From Pirellulales bacterium (lineage in GTDB: Bacteria; Planctomycetota; Planctomycetia; Pirellulales; JAEUIK01): a stretch of DNA of 64,000 bases. Location: positions 310,001-374,000 of the forward strand of contig JAIBBZ010000002.1 of assembly GCA_019694435.1 (NCBI GenBank), read 5' to 3'. Each line of letters opens with the position of its first letter. Position 1 is the first letter of the stretch. The notes under the pieces were generated by a model that was not told the DNA's origin, did not search any database, and saw only the letters and a list, made by a program, of their open reading frames with translations. Positions 8,499-16,973 of this stretch are shown here, one piece after another. Position numbers and translations under genes: made by a program.

Positions 8499-8921
8499 TT
8501 ATTTCTTCGGCGGCAACCCGCCGAACCGCCAGGCGATCCGATCTCCGGGCCGGACCTGGAGGATACCACAACTCCGATCGGCAGTCTTCTCGTTTACCGA
8601 AAACACCCAGTTTCGGCCGTCGGCTCCGCCACCTTGGTTTTTCAAATCGTCGATCTGACTGACGAAGGCGATTTCGCCCTGCCCGCGGCTGACGAATTGG
8701 ATGCCGTGCGACACCTTCTGAGCGGCCTGCAGCGCGTCGAGCACGGTCATGCCGTCGCGCCAGGCGAGCGCGGTGAAGTGCTTCTCGACGCCGTCGCCAT
8801 AGTCGATCACCAGCCGGATATGGTTCGCCCCGGCGGGAGAACCGTCGGTCGGCTCGGTAGCCGTGATTGCGACCCCCCCGCACGTGACCAATCCGACGAG
8901 CAGCGCAGCGAGGTTTTTCAT
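8499..8921 (-). CDS. DUF4430 (transcobalamin C-terminal-like) secreted protein
   Basis: 140-residue exported protein: signal peptide (MKNLAALLVGLVTCGGVAIT), a short linker, then one DUF4430 domain at residues about 35-135. Seen motifs are the family GMTVLDALQAA (57-67), an FVSQIDDLKNQGGG segment, GRNWVFSVNEK (102-112) and the closing RPGDRIAWRF (124-133). DUF4430 is a small beta-grasp-like domain related to the C-terminal domain of transcobalamin and intrinsic factor. In Firmicutes it occurs next to vitamin uptake genes. The SD GGAAAGGAG lies 8 nt upstream of ATG 8921. It leads the DUF4430-DUF6580-DUF1501 unit. Binding of a cobamide is inferred from the family name only and is not proven by any residue here. 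Confidence 0.75.
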   Translation of the reverse strand: MKNLAALLVGLVTCGGVAITATEPTDGSPAGANHIRLVIDYGDGVEKHFTALAWRDGMTVLDALQAAQKVSHGIQFVSRGQGEIAFVSQIDDLKNQGGGADGRNWVFSVNEKTADRSCGILQVRPGDRIAWRFGGLPPKK

Positions 8922-8944
8922 CGAAAAGACTCCTTTCCTGGCGA

Positions 8945-8967
8945 GGTTTTCCGGGTCGAAAACCCGG
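8945..8967 (-). promoter_or_regulatory. Two mutually exclusive hairpins in the DUF4430 leader
   Basis: Two perfect inverted repeats overlap: GGTTTTC/GAAAACC (8945-8951 with 8958-8964) and CCGGGT/ACCCGG (8951-8956 with 8962-8967). They cannot form together. They lie 24-46 nt upstream of the start codon, just before the SD, and would be in the transcribed leader if the -10 at 9007-9012 is used. The arrangement resembles an attenuator or small switch, but no known riboswitch consensus was recognised. Confidence 0.4.
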
Positions 8968-9006
8968 TGGCGGCGAAGCCCCCGATTATTGCTGGTTTCT
9001 ATGGTC

Positions 9007-9012
9007 AGTATA
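9007..9012 (-). promoter_or_regulatory. Candidate -10 element for the DUF4430 operon
   Basis: Read on the minus strand the sequence is TATACT, five of six matches to the -10 consensus. No good -35 lies 16-18 bp further up. Transcription from here would give a leader of roughly 80 nt. Confidence 0.25.
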
Positions 9013-9026
9013 GACAGAATTAGGCA

Positions 9027-9044
9027 GCCTCGGCCCTCCGAGGC
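9027..9044. promoter_or_regulatory. Seven-bp hairpin in the divergent region
   Basis: GCCTCGG-CCCT-CCGAGGC forms a perfect 7-bp stem with a tetraloop between the divergent DUF4430 and fadJ-type genes. No U-tract follows on either strand, so a protein-binding dyad is as likely as an RNA structure. Confidence 0.3.
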
Positions 9045-9212
9045 ATGGTAAAAACGATGGACTCCGAGGGGTTCGCAGGGCTATTCGGGAGGAGCCCGCG
9101 TCCCGCTGATGTTTCGCAGGGGCGGCCGGCCGCGAGAATTGCCTGGCCGATGACAGGCTCGGATTTTTTGGACCGCACTCCCACCACCCCCGCCGCGCAA
9201 AGGCAGCCTAGC

Positions 9213-11360
9213 ATGGCCGAAGCCCGTACCATCACCCTCACAATGCCCGAGCCCGATATCGCGGTGCTCACGTTCGACGCGCCGGGCAAAGGCGCCAACG
9301 TCTTTTCGCAGCACGTGCTGCTCGAGCTGCAAGAACACCTCGACGCCCTGGAGAAGAAACCCGGGCTGGCGGGATTGATCATCCGTTCGGGCAAGCCGGG
9401 CGCATTCATCGCCGGTGCCGATATTACGGAGTTCGCCGCGGCCGAAAACATCGATCGGCAGATGATCGTCGAGATGTGTACGCGCGGCCGGAAGCTGTTC
9501 CAGCGCCTCTCGCAGGTGCCGTTTGTCACCGTGGCCGCGATCGACGGCGTGTGCCTGGGCGGCGGCTGCGAAATGTCGTGCTGGTGCGATCGCCGGATCT
9601 TGACCACCGACAAGAAGGCCCAAATGGGCTTCCCGGAAATCAAGATCGGCATCATCCCGGGCTGGGGCGGTACGGCCCGTACGCCGCGCATGCTCGGGTT
9701 GGCCAACGCGATCGAGATGTGCTCGAGCGGTGAGCCGATCGACGCCAAGAAGGCCACGAGCTTTGGCCTGGCGAACGACGTGGTGCCGGGCGACCGGTTG
9801 CTGCAAGCCGCGATCAACATGGTCCGCGCCGAGCAGGCGACGGGGGATTACCTCCGCGATCGAAAGGCCTGGAGCCAGCCGGTGACGGGCCTCGACGACA
9901 CCGAGTTGATGTTCTTGAGCGCCACGGCGGGGGCCTTCATCCAGCAGCAGACTAAGGGGCAATATCCGGCACCGATCAAGGCGCTGGAAACAATTATCAA
10001 CTCGGCGCGGGTCGACATCGAAGGCGCGTGCAACAACGAAGCCAACGCGATGGCCGACCTGTTCGGCACGCCGATCAACCGCTCGCTGATCAACGTCTTC
10101 TTCTTGATGGATCGCAACAAGAAGGACACGGGCGTCGATCGCGCGGACGTCAAAGCCGGCGAGATCAAGACGGTGGGCGTCGTGGGCGCGGGCATCATGG
10201 GCGCCGGCATCGCGGCCGCGAGCATGCGGCGCGGGATGCCCGTCACGCTGACCGACGCCATCGCCCCGGCCCTGCAAAAGGGCGTGCAAACCGTGCTCAA
10301 CGAGGTGGCCTTCGACAAGTCGAAGCGCGGCCCGGACGGCGGCAAGGCGATCGAAAACGCCGCGCTGCTCAACGCCACGACGACGGACGCCGAATTTGCC
10401 GGCTGCAACCTGGTGATCGAGGCCGTCGTCGAGAACCCGGACGTCAAGAAGCAACTCTATGCCCGGCTCGAGCCGCAATTGGCCGCCACGGCGATCCTGG
10501 CGAGCAACACCTCGACGATTCCGATCACCCGGCTGGCCGAAGGGCTGAAACGGCCCGAACGCTTCTGCGGGATCCACTTTTTCAACCCGGTGCGGCAGAT
10601 GCCGCTGGTCGAGGTGATCCGCGGGGCCAAGACGAGCGACGAGACCGTCGCCACGGCCGTGGCCTATGCCAAGGCCATCGGCAAGTCGCCGATCGTCGTC
10701 AACGACGGGCCAGGCTTCCTGGTGAACCGCCTGTTGCTGCCCTACATGAACGAGGCCCTGGAACTGCTGCTCGACGGCGCTTCGATCGACCAGGTCGACA
10801 AGGCCGCCAAGAAGTTCGGCATGCCGATGGGACCGATTCAGTTGTACGACGTCGTCGGGCTCGATACGGCGCTGTACGCCGGCGCCGTGATGCAGCAGGC
10901 CTTCCCGACGCGGTGCGCCGCCTCGCCGCTGTTGCCCGCGATGGTCGAACGGAAGCGACTGGGCCAGAAGACCGGGATGGGGTTCTTCTCCTACGTCGGA
11001 CAAAAAGGCGGCAAGGGTGTGCCCGACCCGGCAGTGCAAGAATTGATCGGCCCGCTGGTGCGGAAGCAGGAAAAATTCACCGACGAGCAGATTCAGCACC
11101 GACTGTTCTTGCCGATGGTGCTCGAGGCCACGCGGATTCTCGAAGAGAAGATTGTCCGCGATCCGCGCGACGTGGACCTGGGCCTGATCTTCGGCACCGG
11201 TTTCCCGCCGTATAAGGGCGGGCTGCTGTTCTGGGCCGACTCGATCGGCCTCGGCAAGATCGTCGAATGGCTCAAGCCGCTCGAGGCCCTCGGCGAACGG
11301 GCACAGCCGACGCCGATGCTGGCCGACCTGGCCCGCGCCGGGCGCAAGTTTTACAGCTAA
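9213..11360 (+). CDS. fadJ: Bifunctional enoyl-CoA hydratase / 3-hydroxyacyl-CoA dehydrogenase (FadJ/FadB type)
   Basis: Catalyses hydration of trans-2-enoyl-CoA and NAD-dependent oxidation of the 3-hydroxyacyl-CoA in beta-oxidation. The frame is open from 9045, but ATG 9213 (MAEARTITLTMPEPDIAVLTF) gives the usual 715-residue length and a normal hydratase start. The N-terminal hydratase domain keeps both catalytic glutamates, in GGGCEMS (about 117) and FPEIKIGIIPGWGG. The dehydrogenase domain has the NAD motif VGVVGAGIMGAGIA (about 322), the catalytic histidine in HFFNPVRQMPLVEV (about 455) and NDGPGFLVNRLL. Both domains look active. A thiolase gene follows 72 bp downstream, so together they form the alpha and beta parts of a trifunctional complex. 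The symbol is by domain architecture; fadB and fadJ cannot be separated reliably here. Confidence 0.93.
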   Translation: MAEARTITLTMPEPDIAVLTFDAPGKGANVFSQHVLLELQEHLDALEKKPGLAGLIIRSGKPGAFIAGADITEFAAAENIDRQMIVEMCTRGRKLFQRLSQVPFVTVAAIDGVCLGGGCEMSCWCDRRILTTDKKAQMGFPEIKIGIIPGWGGTARTPRMLGLANAIEMCSSGEPIDAKKATSFGLANDVVPGDRLLQAAINMVRAEQATGDYLRDRKAWSQPVTGLDDTELMFLSATAGAFIQQQTKGQYPAPIKALETIINSARVDIEGACNNEANAMADLFGTPINRSLINVFFLMDRNKKDTGVDRADVKAGEIKTVGVVGAGIMGAGIAAASMRRGMPVTLTDAIAPALQKGVQTVLNEVAFDKSKRGPDGGKAIENAALLNATTTDAEFAGCNLVIEAVVENPDVKKQLYARLEPQLAATAILASNTSTIPITRLAEGLKRPERFCGIHFFNPVRQMPLVEVIRGAKTSDETVATAVAYAKAIGKSPIVVNDGPGFLVNRLLLPYMNEALELLLDGASIDQVDKAAKKFGMPMGPIQLYDVVGLDTALYAGAVMQQAFPTRCAASPLLPAMVERKRLGQKTGMGFFSYVGQKGGKGVPDPAVQELIGPLVRKQEKFTDEQIQHRLFLPMVLEATRILEEKIVRDPRDVDLGLIFGTGFPPYKGGLLFWADSIGLGKIVEWLKPLEALGERAQPTPMLADLARAGRKFYS

Positions 11361-11432
11361 GGGCCCGGCAACCACTGCCCGGCATTTTCCCTCGCCTCGA
11401 ACACAACGACCTCCGTCAAAGGAGTATTTGGC

Positions 11433-12593
11433 ATGAAGACCCCCGTGATTGTCGGTTGCGTACGCACGGCCGTGGGCCGCGCGCATAAGGACAAGGGCGC
11501 GTTCCGCGACGTGCGTTCCGACGATCTGGCCGTGGCCTGCATCAAGGCGCTCGTCGAACGGACGGGCATCGATCCGCAGGAGGTCGAAGACGTCGTCCTG
11601 GGCAACACCCAGCAGACGGGCGAGCAAGGCATGAACGCGGCCCGGGCCATCGGCTTGATGGCCGGCTTGCCGATCGAATCGGCAGGAACGACGGTCAATC
11701 GCCTGTGCGGCTCGAGCCTGCAGGCACTCAATCAGGCCGCGCACTCGATCATGTCCGGTTTCGAAGACTGCCAGATCGTGGGCGGTTTCGAGCACATGAA
11801 TCACATCCCGATGGATCAAGGCGCCGACCCGAACCCAAAGCTGTTCCACCGCACGTCGCTGGCGGCCTTGAACATGGGCTTCACGGCCGAGTTCCTGGCG
11901 ATGACCGGTGGCATCACGCGGAAGGAGCAAGACGAGTTCGCGCTGCGTTCGCACCAGAAGGCGTCGGAGGCGCATCGCAAGGGCGAGTTCGAGCGCGAGA
12001 TCGCGCCAGTCTACGGCCGCGACGAGGATGGCAACCGCACGCTGATTCGCCGTGATCAGTGCGTCCGGGACGACTGCAGCTACGACGGCCTGTCGGCGCT
12101 CAAGCCGGCCTTCATGCCGGGCATGGGAACCGTCACGGCCGGCAACAGCTCGCCGCTCAACGACGGCGCGGCGGCCATTCTGGTGATGAGCGAGGAGAAG
12201 GCCAAGTCGCTGGGGCTCAAGCCGCTGGTGCGCGTCCGGGCGACGGCCGTGGCGGGTGTCGATCCGGCGGTGATGGGCTCGGGGCCGGTTCCGGCTACGC
12301 ACAAGGCGCTCAAGCGGGCCGGCTTGAAGCTGTCGGACATCGACGTGATCGAGCTGAACGAGGCGTTCGCCGCACAGGCGCTCTCCTGCATTCGGGCACT
12401 GGGGATGGATGAGGAGCGCGTCAACCTGCGCGGTGGCGCGGTGGCGATTGGACACCCCCTGGGCGCCAGCGGTGCACGGATCACGACGACACTGGTTCAC
12501 AACATGATCGACCGCGGCGCTCGGCTCGGTCTGGCCACGATGTGCATCGGCATCGGCCAGGGCATCGCCACGATTTTCGAACGCTGCGATTGA
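11433..12593 (+). CDS. fadA: Thiolase family acetyl-CoA C-acyltransferase
   Basis: Last step of beta-oxidation: thiolytic cleavage of 3-ketoacyl-CoA to acetyl-CoA and a shortened acyl-CoA. 386 residues, the normal length. The nucleophilic cysteine is C92 in NRLCGSSLQA. The C-terminal triad part is present as GGAVAIGHPLGASGAR (histidine about 340) and MCIGIGQG (cysteine about 371). NDGAAAI and NEAFAAQAL, also typical, are present. AAAGGAG 8 nt before ATG 11433 is a strong SD. It follows the FadJ-type gene and precedes an acyl-CoA dehydrogenase by 209 bp. Biosynthetic acetoacetyl-CoA thiolase activity cannot be excluded, but the context favours degradation. Confidence 0.93.
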   Translation: MKTPVIVGCVRTAVGRAHKDKGAFRDVRSDDLAVACIKALVERTGIDPQEVEDVVLGNTQQTGEQGMNAARAIGLMAGLPIESAGTTVNRLCGSSLQALNQAAHSIMSGFEDCQIVGGFEHMNHIPMDQGADPNPKLFHRTSLAALNMGFTAEFLAMTGGITRKEQDEFALRSHQKASEAHRKGEFEREIAPVYGRDEDGNRTLIRRDQCVRDDCSYDGLSALKPAFMPGMGTVTAGNSSPLNDGAAAILVMSEEKAKSLGLKPLVRVRATAVAGVDPAVMGSGPVPATHKALKRAGLKLSDIDVIELNEAFAAQALSCIRALGMDEERVNLRGGAVAIGHPLGASGARITTTLVHNMIDRGARLGLATMCIGIGQGIATIFERCD

Positions 12594-12738
12594 AAGGAAC
12601 TTGGCCTCGCGACGGAAAGGTCGCAGCTAGTTGCTGGCCGCGCAGGGCAGGACTACGATTGATCAGCGAAACAGGATGGATTAGCGAGACGGGCGGATTG
12701 CGCTCACTCAGGTGGGGTTTTTGCGGAAGCGTTTGCCG

Positions 12739-12767
12739 AAGCGGTTGTTGCCGCTTGCACCTATATT
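12739..12767 (+). promoter_or_regulatory. Hairpin and candidate -10 ahead of the acyl-CoA dehydrogenase
   Basis: AAGCGG-TTGTTG-CCGCTT (12739-12756) is a perfect 6-bp inverted repeat. It is followed by TATATT (12762-12767), a five-of-six match to a -10, about 36 bp before ATG 12803. The dyad occupies the -35 position, where no consensus is seen, which would suit an activated or repressed promoter. Confidence 0.3.
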
Positions 12768-12802
12768 CGAACCAACCCGTTCTTGAACAAAGGTCGTGAC
12801 GC

Positions 12803-14752
12803 ATGAAGACCGACGCTATGGAGCTGGCCGAAAAATCCCAAGGTCAAAACGGAGTTGGCGCCCACCATGACGACACCAAAGAATCGTTCGCCGAAACGGC
12901 GCTGAAGCTCGGCGGTAAGAGTGCCGACGAGGCTCGGCGTACGGGCGCCATCGACAAGGCCGACGACCAGGTCGAGCACCTGTTCAAATTCCGCACGACG
13001 GCCAGCCCGATCCACCGCGCCGTCTGGGACCGCGAAGTGCCAGTCGATCTGTTCGTCAGCAAGCCGCCGCAAGTCCCCGATCGCGTGACCAAAGTGATGA
13101 ACGACTCGTTAGACGTCGTCCGTCGCCATCGCGAAGCGAAGTCGCTCTACAACGCCGAAGGCAAGATCACCGAGCGCGTGCTCGGCGACCTGGGCCAGGT
13201 CGGCTACTGGGGTCTGCTGGTCGGTCCCGAGTACGGCGGGGCCGGGGCGCCGTTTGTCAGCTTTGCCTCGTTCCTGACCAAGATGTCGATGCTCGAAGGC
13301 ACCGTGGCCGGCCTGGCCAGCGTGCACGGGTGCATCGGCGCCGTCGATCCGATTCGCACCTTCGGCTCGCCCGAGCAGAAGCAGAAGTATCTGCCGAAGC
13401 TGGCCAGCGGCGAACGGCTCAGCGCGTTTGCGCTGACGGAGCCGTGTGCCGGTTCGGACCTGACGAATCTGCGTACCACCGCCAAGCTGGAAGGCGATCG
13501 CTACGTGGTGAACGGCGAGAAGCTGTTCATCACCAACGTCACGCCCGGCCGCACGATCGGCCTGGTGTGCTTGATCGAGGGCAAGCCGGCGGTGCTGATC
13601 GCCGACCTGCCGGATGCCGAGAACGACAGCTTCCAACTGAAAAAGTACGGCCTGTACGCCATCCGTGGCGCCTACAACCGCGGCATCATCTTCAAGGACT
13701 TCCACGTTCCGGCCGAGAACCTGCTGAAGGTCAATCGCGGCGACGGGCTGACGATCGCCTATCACGGCCTGAACCTGGGCCGCGTGGCGTTGTGCGCCAA
13801 TGCGTCGGGCCAGATGCGGTTGATGATGGCCAGCATGCTCCCCTGGGCCAAGTTCCGCGTGACCTACAGCCAGCCGATCTCGACGCGCGAGCTGGTGCAG
13901 CGCCGCTTGGGCCAGACGGCCGGCCTGGTCGTCGGCAGCGACGCCTTGGTCGAGTGGTGCGGCGGTTTGTTGGACGAAGGCTACCGCGGTGAAATGGAGT
14001 GCATCATCGCCAAGATCTTCGGCAGCGAATCGCAGAAGACCGCGGCGATCGAGTACTTCATGAAGACGCACGGCGGCCGCTCGTTCCTGCACGGCCACGT
14101 CTTCGGCGACAACGTGCACGAGTTCCTGGCTCCGTGCATCTACGAGGGCGAAGGCGAAATGCTCGGCATGGCCTTCTTCAAGTCGCTCGTCAAGGAGCAC
14201 GGCGTCAAGTTCTTCGAGCCGATCGGCAAGGCCCTGCAAAAGCACGGCATCAAGAAGCCCAACCCGTTCAACCCGTCGCATGCCTTGGCCTTGGCGGGCC
14301 CGGGCAGCTCGTGGATGAAGTGGGTGGCCGGCCAGAAGCTGCGCAGCGCGCAGTACACGCTGCCGGCCATGCCCGAGAAGCTGAAGGCGCATGCCGAGTT
14401 TGCCTCCAACTTCCTGCAGCGGTCGCCTTACGAAATCAGCGTCGGTGCGATGTTCAAGCACCAGTTGGCGCTGGCCGACCGGCAGTGCCGGATGTCGGAG
14501 CTGTCGCAGCGCGTCCAGGACGCGACCGTGATCCTCTGCACCGCGCTGTATGCCAGCCGTCAGAGCGACGAGATCGTTCGCGACGCGGCCGACGTGCTCT
14601 GCCAGGACCTGACTCGTCGTCTCACCGGCGAACGTCCGTCGGATCAATACTTCCGCGCGGTCACCAAGCTTGGCGAGAAGATTGTCGACGGCGGCTTCAA
14701 GTCGATCGCCGGCGTGCAGACCGACGAAATCCTGATGGCCTACAACAAGTAA
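12803..14752 (+). CDS. Acyl-CoA dehydrogenase, long VLCAD/ACAD9-like form
   Basis: 649-residue flavoprotein, about 250 residues longer than ordinary acyl-CoA dehydrogenases. It resembles VLCAD/ACAD9 in having an N-terminal leader of about 90 residues and an extra helical C-terminal domain of about 170 residues (from about 480). Core signatures are LTEPCAGSDL, NGEKLFITN, GGRSFLHGH and the catalytic loop CIYEGEGEML, which keeps the glutamate after tyrosine. The arginine usual a few residues after that loop (as in YEGTxxIxR) is replaced: EMLGMAFFK. VLCAD-type enzymes are often membrane-associated dimers. Its position between fadJA and etfBA fits an ETF-linked oxidase of long-chain acyl-CoAs. The first 40 residues are polar and carry no export signal. 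Confidence 0.88.
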   Translation: MKTDAMELAEKSQGQNGVGAHHDDTKESFAETALKLGGKSADEARRTGAIDKADDQVEHLFKFRTTASPIHRAVWDREVPVDLFVSKPPQVPDRVTKVMNDSLDVVRRHREAKSLYNAEGKITERVLGDLGQVGYWGLLVGPEYGGAGAPFVSFASFLTKMSMLEGTVAGLASVHGCIGAVDPIRTFGSPEQKQKYLPKLASGERLSAFALTEPCAGSDLTNLRTTAKLEGDRYVVNGEKLFITNVTPGRTIGLVCLIEGKPAVLIADLPDAENDSFQLKKYGLYAIRGAYNRGIIFKDFHVPAENLLKVNRGDGLTIAYHGLNLGRVALCANASGQMRLMMASMLPWAKFRVTYSQPISTRELVQRRLGQTAGLVVGSDALVEWCGGLLDEGYRGEMECIIAKIFGSESQKTAAIEYFMKTHGGRSFLHGHVFGDNVHEFLAPCIYEGEGEMLGMAFFKSLVKEHGVKFFEPIGKALQKHGIKKPNPFNPSHALALAGPGSSWMKWVAGQKLRSAQYTLPAMPEKLKAHAEFASNFLQRSPYEISVGAMFKHQLALADRQCRMSELSQRVQDATVILCTALYASRQSDEIVRDAADVLCQDLTRRLTGERPSDQYFRAVTKLGEKIVDGGFKSIAGVQTDEILMAYNK

Positions 14753-14806
14753 CGTGCTCGCCCGCTCGCTTGTCGAGCGTAGGTGCGCACGGGTCACGAT
14801 CCGACC

Positions 14807-14839
14807 GCGACGCCCGGGCCCAACCGACCCGGGCGTCGC
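14807..14839 (+). terminator. Strong 12-bp hairpin after the acyl-CoA dehydrogenase
   Basis: GCGACGCCCGGG (14807-14818) and CCCGGGCGTCGC (14828-14839) are perfectly complementary around a 9-nt loop, 55 bp after the stop. Only TATTGA follows, so the U-tract is poor. It may act as a terminator or as a 3' stabilising structure that separates the dehydrogenase from etfBA. Confidence 0.6.
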
Positions 14840-14899
14840 TATTGACCCGCGTCAGATACCGCTGCGCCAGCCCCAACATCAACCTGCCGGGCCGAATTG

Positions 14900-15646
14900 A
14901 TGAAAATCATTGCCACGATCAAGCGCACGCCACAGCGCGATACGCGGATGAAAATTGCCCAAGGCGGGGCGCTCGTCACGGATCAATTGCAGTTCGAGAT
15001 CAACCCCTTCGACGAGCTGGCCGTCGAAGAGGCGCTCGTGATTCGCGACCGCGTGGGCGGCGAAGTGATTGCCCTGGGCGTGGGTCCCGAGGCCCTGCAA
15101 GAACAACTGGTCGCGGCGCTGGCCATGGGGGCCGATCGTTCGTTGCGCGTCGATTGCGCGCAGCCGCTCGATCCGCTGCAGACGGCCACGGCGCTCGCCG
15201 CTGCAATTCGGCGCGAGTCGCCCGACCTGGTGCTGATGGGCAAACTGGCGATCGACGCCGAGAACGGGCAGGTTCCGCTGATGCTGGCCGAGTTGCTGGA
15301 TTGGCCGCACGCGTCGTTTGCCTCGAAGGTCGAACTTGATGCGGCCGGGAAATCGGCCCGGGTCACTTGCGAGATCGACGGCGGGCTCGAAACGGTCGAG
15401 GTCGACTTGCCGGCCGTGATCACGACCGACCTGCGACTGAATCAGCCCCGGTACGCCTCGCTGCCGGGCATCCTGAAGGCCAAGAAAAAACCCCAGGCCG
15501 TGGTGCCGTGGTCCGAAATCGGCGCGGTGCCCGCCGACGGCTACCGGGTCACCGGCTACCGCACGTTGCCGGCGCGCCAAAAGGGCGAACTGGTCGAAAG
15601 TCCCGAGGCCTTGGCCGAGGTGCTCATGGCCAAGGGGCTGATCTGA
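14900..15646 (+). CDS. etfB: Electron transfer flavoprotein subunit beta
   Basis: Small subunit of the heterodimeric ETF that accepts electrons from acyl-CoA dehydrogenases and passes them to the quinone pool through ETF-quinone oxidoreductase (not seen here). 248 residues from ATG 14900 (a TTG lies just before it). Characteristic segments are the N-terminal MKIIATIKRTP, INPFDELAVEEAL, LMGKLAIDAENGQVPLMLAE (adenine-nucleotide pocket) and the hallmark LPAVITTDLRLNQPRYASLP. Length and sequence fit the non-bifurcating, respiratory type. etfA follows after 64 bp. No clear SD was found. Confidence 0.93.
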   Translation: MKIIATIKRTPQRDTRMKIAQGGALVTDQLQFEINPFDELAVEEALVIRDRVGGEVIALGVGPEALQEQLVAALAMGADRSLRVDCAQPLDPLQTATALAAAIRRESPDLVLMGKLAIDAENGQVPLMLAELLDWPHASFASKVELDAAGKSARVTCEIDGGLETVEVDLPAVITTDLRLNQPRYASLPGILKAKKKPQAVVPWSEIGAVPADGYRVTGYRTLPARQKGELVESPEALAEVLMAKGLI

Positions 15647-15710
15647 CCTCGCAAAACCGTAGTCTCACCACGCGCGCGAACAGCGCAACTTCAACTCAGG
15701 GCTCATCGCC

Positions 15711-16694
15711 ATGTCCGACGTCTTGGCCATCGTCTTTGTTTCCGGGGGGCGTCTGACGCGCAGCGACGAGGCCGCGATCGGCTTTGGTCACGCCGCGGCC
15801 AAAGCTGCCGGCGAGGCTTGCGACGTGCTCTTGCTCGGCACGGGCGCCAAGGCGCTGGCCCCACGGGTCGCCGAGCACGACGTCCGCAAAGTCTGGGTGG
15901 CGGAACATGCCGACTTGGATTCGGGCACCGGCGAGGCGCGGGCCCGGGCGATTGTGGCAGTGGCCGAGCAGCGCTATCGGCTGGTCTGCGCGGCTTCGGC
16001 CACGGCGACGCGCGATTGCTTGCCGCGCGTGGCCGCGCGGCTGGGTGCTCCGATGGCCTCGGACGTGCTCGAGATTCGCGGCGCCGATGCCGGTGCCCTG
16101 CGTTTCACCAAGCCGTCGTTTTCGGGCAACCTGCTGGCTGAGGTCGAGCTGACGGCCCCGGTCGCCGTGGCGACTTGTCGTGCGTCGGCGTTCGAGGCGT
16201 GCGGCGAAGGCGGCGCCCCGGCCGAAATTGCCGACGCCCCGCTGCCCGAGCGCTTGGCCCATCCGCGCAAGCGTTTTGCCGGAGTGCACAAGACGGAACT
16301 GACGCGCCCGGAGCTGACCGAGGCCGATATCGTCGTCTCGGGTGGCCGTGGTACGAAAGGCGCCGAGGGCTTCAAGCTGCTCGAAGAGCTGGCCGACCTG
16401 CTGGGTGCCGCGGTGGGTGCGAGCCGGGCCGTGGTCGACGCCGGATGGATGCCCAACGATTTTCAGGTCGGCCAAACGGGCAAGGTGATCGCCCCGAAGC
16501 TCTACCTCTGCGCGGGCCTGAGCGGGGCCATCCAGCACCTCGCCGGCATGCGTAACTCGAAAACCATCGTGGCCATCAATAAGGACGCCGGCGCGCCCAT
16601 CTTTGAGGTGGCCGATTACGGCCTCGTCGCCGACCTGTTCGATGCGGTTCCCCGGCTCACCGCCGCGATCCGCGCGGCCCGTCAGCCCGCCTAG
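15711..16694 (+). CDS. etfA: Electron transfer flavoprotein subunit alpha
   Basis: Large, FAD-binding subunit of ETF, 327 residues. The N-terminal half is the ETF domain ([20 protein letters not shown]). The C-terminal FAD domain is clear: [72 protein letters not shown] and DYGLVADLF. The arginine in SGGRGTK and the QVGQTGK loop contact the cofactor in homologues. It is paired with etfB in a probable operon and ends the beta-oxidation block. Two near-identical 19-bp repeats and a GC-rich hairpin follow the stop. Confidence 0.94.
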   Translation: MSDVLAIVFVSGGRLTRSDEAAIGFGHAAAKAAGEACDVLLLGTGAKALAPRVAEHDVRKVWVAEHADLDSGTGEARARAIVAVAEQRYRLVCAASATATRDCLPRVAARLGAPMASDVLEIRGADAGALRFTKPSFSGNLLAEVELTAPVAVATCRASAFEACGEGGAPAEIADAPLPERLAHPRKRFAGVHKTELTRPELTEADIVVSGGRGTKGAEGFKLLEELADLLGAAVGASRAVVDAGWMPNDFQVGQTGKVIAPKLYLCAGLSGAIQHLAGMRNSKTIVAINKDAGAPIFEVADYGLVADLFDAVPRLTAAIRAARQPA

Positions 16695-16699
16695 CCGGT

Positions 16700-16739
16700 G
16701 AACATCTGGGCCGCGGGCGAACATCCGGGCCGCGCCCGG
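16700..16739 (+). terminator. Tandem 19-bp repeats ending in a GC hairpin after etfA
   Basis: Two adjacent 19-bp copies (16700-16718, 16719-16737) match at 16 of 19 positions. The second copy folds into CCGGGC-CGC-GCCCGG (16725-16739). No U-run follows. It starts 6 bp after the etfA stop and is a plausible end-of-operon structure. Confidence 0.4.
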
Positions 16740-16973
16740 TGTCGTGAGGGGGCTACCGTCGCCAGCATTGCCCTGGCTGATGTCGTCCGACCGCACTATC
16801 GGGGCGATTGATCGTCGCTCGCTGGTGCTCGCGGCCAGGAGCAGGCCAGCACTGCCGGTCGGCGACTCTAGCGCAACCCTAGATCGGCATTGAGTTTACT
16901 GCCTGCGTAAACTGGGTGGTTCGGCACGCTCTGGGCGGTTGTTTCGGCAGCCAAAACACGCGGTCACTCCTGC

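Noticed and set aside
8922-9044. Cobalamin riboswitch ahead of the DUF4430 gene
   Set aside because: The region is only about 120 nt and lacks a recognisable B12 box. The hairpins found do not match that architecture.
9081-12500. An 1139-codon minus-strand open frame across the beta-oxidation genes
   Set aside because: Same cause: biased third positions remove stops on the other strand. The plus-strand FadJ-type and thiolase motifs are decisive.
12661-12696. Two adjacent 18-bp repeats before the acyl-CoA dehydrogenase
   Set aside because: Only 13 of 18 positions match and there are only two copies; this may be chance.
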